Positions 58,905-64,000 of a stretch of DNA of 64,000 bases are shown one piece after another. The stretch is from JBBEAM01 sp942491105. GTDB lineage: Bacteria; Pseudomonadota; Alphaproteobacteria; Kiloniellales; DSM-21159. The position numbers and the translations under genes are program-made. Each line of letters starts with the position of its first letter. The first letter of the stretch is position 1. The notes beneath the pieces are model-generated. The model was not told where the DNA came from, made no database searches, and worked only from the letters and a program-made list of their open reading frames with translations. Where the stretch lies: positions 496,001-560,000 of the forward strand of contig CALNZX010000001.1 in assembly GCA_942491105.1 (NCBI GenBank). The letters run 5' to 3'.

Positions 58905-61561
58905 ACCGCCTCCAGGCGCTGCAGCGCCGCCGCCAACTTGTCGCGGAGGTCCTGGCCTTCTTTGAGCCGAGCCTTAGTCTCCTCGACCACTTCCGGCGGC
59001 GCCTTGGCCAGGAATTGCTGATTGGCCAGCTTCTTGTCGAGCTTGCCGATTTCGCCCTCGGCCTTGGCGATTTCCTTTTGCAGACGCGCCTTCTCGGCGG
59101 AGAGATCGATGACATCGGCGAGCGGCAGGATTCCAACCGCCTCGTCGATCACGAACTGCACCGCGCCCTTGGCGCTTTCCCCCTGCAAGGGCTCGAGCGA
59201 GGACAGCCGCGCCAGCCGCATCAGCAGATCCTTCTGACGCTCCACGCGCGACAGGGTATCCGGGCTGGCGTCCTTGAGCAAAAGCTCGACCTTGGCGCCA
59301 GGCGGCACGTTCATCTCGGAACGAACGGTGCGCACCTCTGAAATCAAACGGATCGCCCAATCCATCTCGGCCGTGGCCTCGGGGTCGATCAGGCTATCCG
59401 GCAAGGGCTCCACCTGTGTGGAGATCAGCAGGCCCGCATCGTCGTAGCCCAGCTTCTCCCACAGCTCCTCGGTGATGAAGGGCGCCAGGGGATGCAGCAG
59501 GCAGAGGATGCGCTGAATCGCCCAGCCCATGGTCGCGCGCACTTCCTCGGCGGCCTCTCCGTCTTCCTGCAGCAGCGGCTTGGCGAACTCGATGTACCAG
59601 TCGCAGAACAGCCGCCAGGTAAAGTGATAGAGACTGCTGGCGGCCTCGTCGAAGCGGTAGCCCTGCATGGCCGTATCGAGGTTGCGGCCCGCTTCCACCA
59701 CCTTGCCGACGATCCAGCGGTTGACCTGCTGCTTGCAGGCCGCGGGATCGTAGTCCGCGGGAAGCTTGGCGCCATTCATCTCGCAGAAACGCGCGGCGTT
59801 CCACAGCTTGGTGCAGAAGTTACGGTACCCTTCCAGCCGCTCGGGATCGAGCTTCAGGTCGCGGCCCGGCACGGCCAGGGCCAGCAGGGTATAGCGCATG
59901 GCGTCGCAGCCATAGGCATCGATGATCTCCAAGGGATCCAGGATGTTGCCCTTGGACTTCGACATCTTCTGCCCGCTGGCATCGCGCACCAGGCCATGGA
60001 TCGCAACGTCGCGGAAAGGCACCTCGCCCATGAAATGCATGCCCAGCATCATCATCCGCGCGACCCAGAAGAACAGAATGTCGAAACCGGTCACCAGAAC
60101 GTTGCCGGGGTAGTAGAGTTCCAGGTCGCGCTTGACCGTCGCGTCCTCGCTCGGCCAGCCCAGGGTCGAAAAGGGCCAGAGGCCACTGGAGAACCAGGTG
60201 TCGAGCACATCCCCGTCGCGGCGCAGCTCCACCGGCTTGCCGTAGTGCGCCTCGGCGGAGACAAGGGCTTCCGCCTCGCTCTCCTCGACGAAGATCTCGC
60301 CGTCGGGGCCGTACCAGGCGGGAATCTGATGTCCCCACCAGAGCTGGCGCGAGATGCACCAGGGCTGGATGTTGCGCATCCACTCGAAGTAGGTGTTTTC
60401 CCACTGCTTCGGCACGATCCGGGTGCGGCCCTGCTCGACCGCCTCGATGCAGGGCTGGGCCAGGGTCTGGGCGTCGCAGTACCACTGATCTGTCAGCCAG
60501 GGCTCGATGGCCACCCCGGAACGGTCGCCATGGGGCACCTTATGCAGATGATCTTCGACTTTTTCGAGCAGGCCCTGGCCTTCCAGGTCGGCGACCACCC
60601 GGTCGCGCGCCTCGTAGCGGTCCAAGCCGCGATAGGCTTCGGGCACGTTGTCGTTGAGGCGGGCGTAGGAATCGAAAATGTTGATGACTTCTAGATCCCG
60701 GCGCTTGCCGACCTCGAAGTCGTTGAAGTCGTGCGCCGGGGTCATCTTGACCGCGCCGGAGCCGGCTTCGGGGTCAGCGTAGTCGTCGGCGACGATAGGA
60801 ATGCGCCGGCCGACCAGCGGCAGGATCACGTGCTTGCCGATCAGGTCCTGGTAGCGCGCGTCCTCGGGATGCACCGCGACGCCGGTGTCGCCCAGCATGG
60901 TCTCGGGACGTGTGGTCGCCACGACGATGTAGCGCCCCTCCTCTCCCTCGATCGGGTACTTGAAGTGCCAAAGATGGCCGTTCATCTCGACCTGCTGGAC
61001 TTCCAGATCTGAGATCGCGGTGTGCAGTTTGGGGTCCCAATTCACCAGCCGCTTATCGCGGTAGATCAGGCCGTCCTTGTGCAAACGCACGAAGACCTTG
61101 ACCACCGCCTCGGAAAGGCCGGCGTCCATGGTGAAGCGCTCGCGGGGCCAGTCGGCGGAGGCGCCGAGGCGGCGCAGCTGCTTGATGATGGTTCCGCCGG
61201 ACTCAGCCTTCCATTCCCAGACCTTCTCCAGGAACTGCTCGCGCCCCAGGTTGCTGCGGCTGGAGCCCTTGGCCGCGAGCTGACGCTCAACCACCATCTG
61301 GGTGGCGATGCCAGCGTGATCCGTGCCGGGTTGCCACAGGGTGTCGTAGCCGCGCATGCGGTGGTAGCGGATCAGCAGGTCCTGGATGGTGTCATCCAGG
61401 GCATGGCCGATATGCAGGCTGCCGGTGACATTGGGCGGCGGCATCATCACGACATAGCGCGGCCGCTCCTCTTCCGGACGCGCCGCGAAGGCGCCGGAGT
61501 CTTCCCAACGCTGATATTGTCTCGCCTCGACCTCTGCGGGCCGATAGGTCTTTTCCAGCAT
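58901..61561 (-). CDS. valS: Valine-tRNA ligase
   Basis: 886-residue class I synthetase. HIGH motif in PPNVTGSLHIGHAL near 39-52, KMSKS in GQKMSKSKGN near 529-538, a CP1 editing domain between them (TTRPETMLGDTGVAVHPED), and a C-terminal coiled coil (about 820-886). Complete and typical. It lies downstream of popZ in the same orientation. Confidence 0.97.
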   Translation of the reverse strand: MLEKTYRPAEVEARQYQRWEDSGAFAARPEEERPRYVVMMPPPNVTGSLHIGHALDDTIQDLLIRYHRMRGYDTLWQPGTDHAGIATQMVVERQLAAKGSSRSNLGREQFLEKVWEWKAESGGTIIKQLRRLGASADWPRERFTMDAGLSEAVVKVFVRLHKDGLIYRDKRLVNWDPKLHTAISDLEVQQVEMNGHLWHFKYPIEGEEGRYIVVATTRPETMLGDTGVAVHPEDARYQDLIGKHVILPLVGRRIPIVADDYADPEAGSGAVKMTPAHDFNDFEVGKRRDLEVINIFDSYARLNDNVPEAYRGLDRYEARDRVVADLEGQGLLEKVEDHLHKVPHGDRSGVAIEPWLTDQWYCDAQTLAQPCIEAVEQGRTRIVPKQWENTYFEWMRNIQPWCISRQLWWGHQIPAWYGPDGEIFVEESEAEALVSAEAHYGKPVELRRDGDVLDTWFSSGLWPFSTLGWPSEDATVKRDLELYYPGNVLVTGFDILFFWVARMMMLGMHFMGEVPFRDVAIHGLVRDASGQKMSKSKGNILDPLEIIDAYGCDAMRYTLLALAVPGRDLKLDPERLEGYRNFCTKLWNAARFCEMNGAKLPADYDPAACKQQVNRWIVGKVVEAGRNLDTAMQGYRFDEAASSLYHFTWRLFCDWYIEFAKPLLQEDGEAAEEVRATMGWAIQRILCLLHPLAPFITEELWEKLGYDDAGLLISTQVEPLPDSLIDPEATAEMDWAIRLISEVRTVRSEMNVPPGAKVELLLKDASPDTLSRVERQKDLLMRLARLSSLEPLQGESAKGAVQFVIDEAVGILPLADVIDLSAEKARLQKEIAKAEGEIGKLDKKLANQQFLAKAPPEVVEETKARLKEGQDLRDKLAAALQRLEAV

Positions 61562-61634
61562 CGCTGGCCATCCTTCGATTTTGTTCCGGAGTGCGCCGGT
61601 GTGGCGCGGAGACTACCCGAGCGCGGCGCCGAGG

Positions 61635-62267
61635 TCAGGTGTCCTTGAGGCGCCGCAGCATGCGTTCTACCTCTTCGCGTACCACCCGTTCCACTACTTC
61701 GGGCAGGTGCTGATCGAGCCAGGCCCTGATCTCGGTCTGAACCGCCGCCTCGGTGGCATCACGGTGCTCCTCCTCGAGCTCCGCATCCTCGATCCGCTCC
61801 TCGGTTTCGATCACCTCGGCCGGAGGCAATTCTTCGCGGGCTTGAGCCTCCGGGACCGTATTTTCATAGGGCTGCTCGCGGCGCTCTTCGTGCTGTTGGT
61901 CTTCGTCTTCCCGCACGAAAGGCATGGCGCGGCCGGCGGTATCGGCGGCAAGATCCGTTACGCTGCCGTCTTCGTTGACCAGCTGGGTCAATTCGAGGAT
62001 CGGTTCCTCGTCCGCCGCGGCCGGCGCTTGCTCCGGACTGGGATTCTCCCGCGGCGCCGGCGTGTGCTCGCGCGCTTCGCGATCCTCGGGCCAGACGTCC
62101 TCGCGCGGCGCCGAAGCGGCAACATTGGCATTCGGGGCTGGGGCCGGCCCCGCAGGCGGCGGAGCCCCCCGGTCTTCCTGCACCGCGTCCTCGGCGATGA
62201 TGCGCCGGATCGATGCCAGGATCTCCTCCATCGACGGTTCGTTGGAGCCGCCCTGCGAATCGCTCAT
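61635..62267 (-). CDS. popZ: PopZ-like polar organizing protein (DUF2497)
   Basis: 210 residues with the PopZ pattern. The N-terminal SMEEILASIRRIIAED helix binds partners, then a disordered Pro/Glu-rich acidic region (30-155), then a C-terminal block (LDQHLPEVVERVVREEVERML) that drives oligomerization. In Caulobacter PopZ anchors the chromosome origin and cell-cycle regulators at the pole; position next to valS is common. This copy's linker is long and acidic, as expected. Confidence 0.88.
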   Translation of the reverse strand: MSDSQGGSNEPSMEEILASIRRIIAEDAVQEDRGAPPPAGPAPAPNANVAASAPREDVWPEDREAREHTPAPRENPSPEQAPAAADEEPILELTQLVNEDGSVTDLAADTAGRAMPFVREDEDQQHEERREQPYENTVPEAQAREELPPAEVIETEERIEDAELEEEHRDATEAAVQTEIRAWLDQHLPEVVERVVREEVERMLRRLKDT

Positions 62268-62291
62268 CGTCTACCGTCCTTTCACCCGCGC

Positions 62292-63686
62292 CTACTCCGC
62301 GCCAGGGGCATCGAGGCCGAACCAGCTGTCGCTGACGGCACGATAGTCGGCCTCCATGTCATAAAGCTCGACCGACAGGCCCAACTCGTAGGCGGTCATT
62401 CTGCCCATTGCGGAGAGCAATTGAAAACCGGCAACGATCTCATCGCGTTGCGCGCCTACCAGACTGACCTGGGAATCGAAGAGTTCCTGCTCGGCATCGA
62501 GCACATCAAGCGTCGTGCGGACGCCCACCGAATATTCCTGCCGCACGCCCTCAAGTGCAATGGAGTTCGCGCGCACCTGGCTTTCAAATGACTTAATCTG
62601 CGCCTCTGCGGATTTGAGCGCTTCCCAGGCCGTGATCGCCTGTTGCTCCGCATTGCGCAGCGCCTCGTCTAATTCCAAGCGCCGCTGTCCCTGAATCTGC
62701 TTGGCCTGACGCACCCGGCTCGATACGGCGCCCGCCTGATAGAGGGGGATGGATACCTCCGCCAGAACAGTGGCGGACTGCTCGGAGGTATTCGCGGTGG
62801 CGACCTCATCGGAAGCCCGGAGACGCCCGACGACACTGACGCTGGGAAGCAATTCTCCAGTCACGTTGCGCACCTGATGCGCCGCCGCCCGATGCAGGAA
62901 ATTCGCGGCAATCACCGCCGGGTTTTCCGCGCGTGCCTGCGCCACCGCGGCTTGCTCCGACTGCGGCAAACCACGCAGCGGCGGCGGCGGCTGCACATTC
63001 ACGGGCGGTTGCCCGACCAATTCCTCGTAGATCGCGCGGCTGGCGCGCAGATTGCCCTCGGCCTGCACGCGGTTGGCGGTCGCCAAGGCCAAACGCGCCT
63101 CGGACTGGGAGACATCCGTACGGGTGAGTTCACCGACCTCGAAACGCGCGTTGGATGCGTCGAGCTGCTGGAACAGCACATCCTCGTTGCTGATATTCAG
63201 CTGCAGCAGGGATTCGTCGCGCCAGACATTCATGTAGGCGGTGGCGGTGCGCAGCAGGACATCCTGCTCGGTATTGATCAGAAAGGCGCGTTGCGCCTGC
63301 ACCGTCGACTTCGCCCGGTCTGTATCGGCCACGGTCCGTCCGCCGCGCCAGATATTCTGGCTCACTTCCAGCTGCGCCTGCGCCGGGTTGAGGTCATTCT
63401 CGGTAGTCCCGAGCGACGTCTTCTGTTCCCGCGTCTCGACGCCGGCGCTGCCGGATACGCTCACCGTCGGGCGCCAGCCTGACAGGGCCTGCGGCACCTG
63501 TTCGTTGACGCCGCGCAGTTCGGCCTGCGCCGCGCGCAGCGTCGGATTGGTGCTGTATGCCGAAGCCAGGGCGTCGACCAGGCTTTGCGCCTTGGCCGCC
63601 TGCGGCTGAAGACCCGCCGTCAAGGCGAGCGCAAGGATCCCCACGGCCGCCCGCGAGCACCAGGAGGGCGCCATCAAATCCTTCAT
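62292..63686 (-). CDS. tolC: TolC-family outer membrane efflux / type I secretion channel
   Basis: 464 residues: signal peptide (hydrophobic stretch AVGILALALTAGL, cleavage near AAKA-QS), two repeated outer-membrane-factor domains with long coiled-coil helices, and the family patterns SLVDALASAYSTNPTL, YMNVWRDESLLQ and DVLDAEQELFDSQVSLV. It forms the outer-membrane exit duct for ABC and RND exporters and could serve the RTX proteins; that is inference. Two adjacent ATGs exist (63689, 63686); GGGGA spacing favours 63686. Confidence 0.93.
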   Translation of the reverse strand: MKDLMAPSWCSRAAVGILALALTAGLQPQAAKAQSLVDALASAYSTNPTLRAAQAELRGVNEQVPQALSGWRPTVSVSGSAGVETREQKTSLGTTENDLNPAQAQLEVSQNIWRGGRTVADTDRAKSTVQAQRAFLINTEQDVLLRTATAYMNVWRDESLLQLNISNEDVLFQQLDASNARFEVGELTRTDVSQSEARLALATANRVQAEGNLRASRAIYEELVGQPPVNVQPPPPLRGLPQSEQAAVAQARAENPAVIAANFLHRAAAHQVRNVTGELLPSVSVVGRLRASDEVATANTSEQSATVLAEVSIPLYQAGAVSSRVRQAKQIQGQRRLELDEALRNAEQQAITAWEALKSAEAQIKSFESQVRANSIALEGVRQEYSVGVRTTLDVLDAEQELFDSQVSLVGAQRDEIVAGFQLLSAMGRMTAYELGLSVELYDMEADYRAVSDSWFGLDAPGAE

Positions 63687-63704
63687 CATCGTTCCCCAGC
63701 CCAC

Positions 63705-63885
63705 AAGTACCTGACTCCCTTCGGCAATGAAGGCAGCGTCAGTATTCTGCCGCCGTTCACTTTAGACATAGGTAAGATGAATCGTAATAATTGATAATTC
63801 TCAACAAATAAAGTGCGGGATTTGCGTAAACTTTGTGACTGCCATGTGTTTCTGGTCAGCGCGAAGTTCTCCAGCGTGCCAAAAA
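63705..63885. promoter_or_regulatory. AT-rich region upstream of tolC with a near-palindrome
   Basis: Between the isoaspartate methyltransferase-like gene and tolC. TTGATAATTCTCAA at 63791-63804 is a palindrome with one mismatched pair and an AATT centre, about 105 bases before the tolC start. It has some likeness to iron-responsive boxes, but not enough for a call. Confidence 0.35.
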
Positions 63886-64000
63886 TCAGAAGACAAAACG
63901 CTCTTCGCGCTCAAATCCAGGCAAGCTTGGGGTTGCGGCATCGAAGAGCACGCGGCTGGAAACGACATCGCCATTGCGCTGCATCAAGGTTGCCCGGCCC
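63886..64000 (-). CDS. C-terminal end of a protein-L-isoaspartate O-methyltransferase-like protein (5' part outside the window)
   Basis: The last 38 or so codons of a minus-strand gene that begins beyond the window. I read GRATLMQRNGDVVSSRVLFD, then AATPSLPGFEREERFVF and a TGA stop. This ending is typical of the short methyltransferase-like proteins commonly found beside tolC in alphaproteobacteria. No catalytic residue is in view, so the identity rests on the C-terminal pattern and neighbour. Confidence 0.62.
   Translation of the reverse strand, partial: GRATLMQRNGDVVSSRVLFDAATPSLPGFEREERFVF

Overview
The window is chromosomal DNA of a high-GC alphaproteobacterium, most likely from the Rhodospirillales or a neighbouring order. 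The evidence is gene content and order. It has an alphaproteobacterial housekeeping block (dgt, argS, SPOR protein, nagZ, scpAB, tatABC, serS, surE, pcm, nlpD, then yajC, secD, secF and a Mth938/NDUFAF3-like gene). It also has a PopZ-type polar organizer next to valS, and TolC beside an isoaspartate methyltransferase-like gene. I see no prophage, insertion sequence, integrase, rRNA or CRISPR array.

Layout. 1-5.6 kb: a cut-off membrane adenylate cyclase with a heme-type sensor, tRNA-Lys, a small exported protein, coaD and gyrA, all on the minus strand. 5.8-14.0 kb: two giant paralogous RTX (calcium-binding nonapeptide repeat) genes in tandem on the minus strand, each behind an AT-richer leader with shared elements. 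14.4-16.9 kb: ssb and a FecI/FecR-like sigma/anti-sigma pair in which the sigma factor carries an extra FecR-type N-terminal domain. 17-21 kb: uvrA and a second adenylate cyclase on the plus strand. 21-27 kb: an M20-type amidohydrolase, two lipoproteins, trmFO, a PepSY-like protein and an NDUFAF6-like protein. 27-33.5 kb: sodB, the sulfite-oxidizing soeABC operon, a WYL regulator and a DUF1127 gene. 33.5-51.6 kb: the long minus-strand housekeeping block. 51.7-53.8 kb: erpA, xth and a rhomboid protease. 53.8-64 kb: an ilvD/EamA/M81 operon, a DDAH-like hydrolase, valS, popZ, tolC and the end of an isoaspartate methyltransferase-like gene.

How the genes work together. Most of the window is core biology: topology and repair (gyrA, ssb, uvrA, xth, dgt), chromosome segregation and polarity (scpAB, popZ), protein export (tatABC, secDF, yajC), tRNA charging and modification (serS, argS, valS, trmFO, tRNA-Lys), and envelope growth (nlpD, nagZ, SPOR). 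The accessory layer is smaller. It comprises the RTX pair, the rearranged FecIR-like module, two cAMP-producing sensors, and the sodB/soeABC/WYL/DUF1127 stretch, which lies between two genes that I infer are often close together in relatives.

The most interesting parts are the RTX pair (shared leader with a palindrome, a CtrA-like box and a hairpin; 119 bp of perfect identity near the 3' ends), the sigma factor fused to an anti-sigma-type domain, and the perfect 25-bp dyad between the WYL regulator and the DUF1127 gene. All family assignments rest on reading the sequence. No database search was run.
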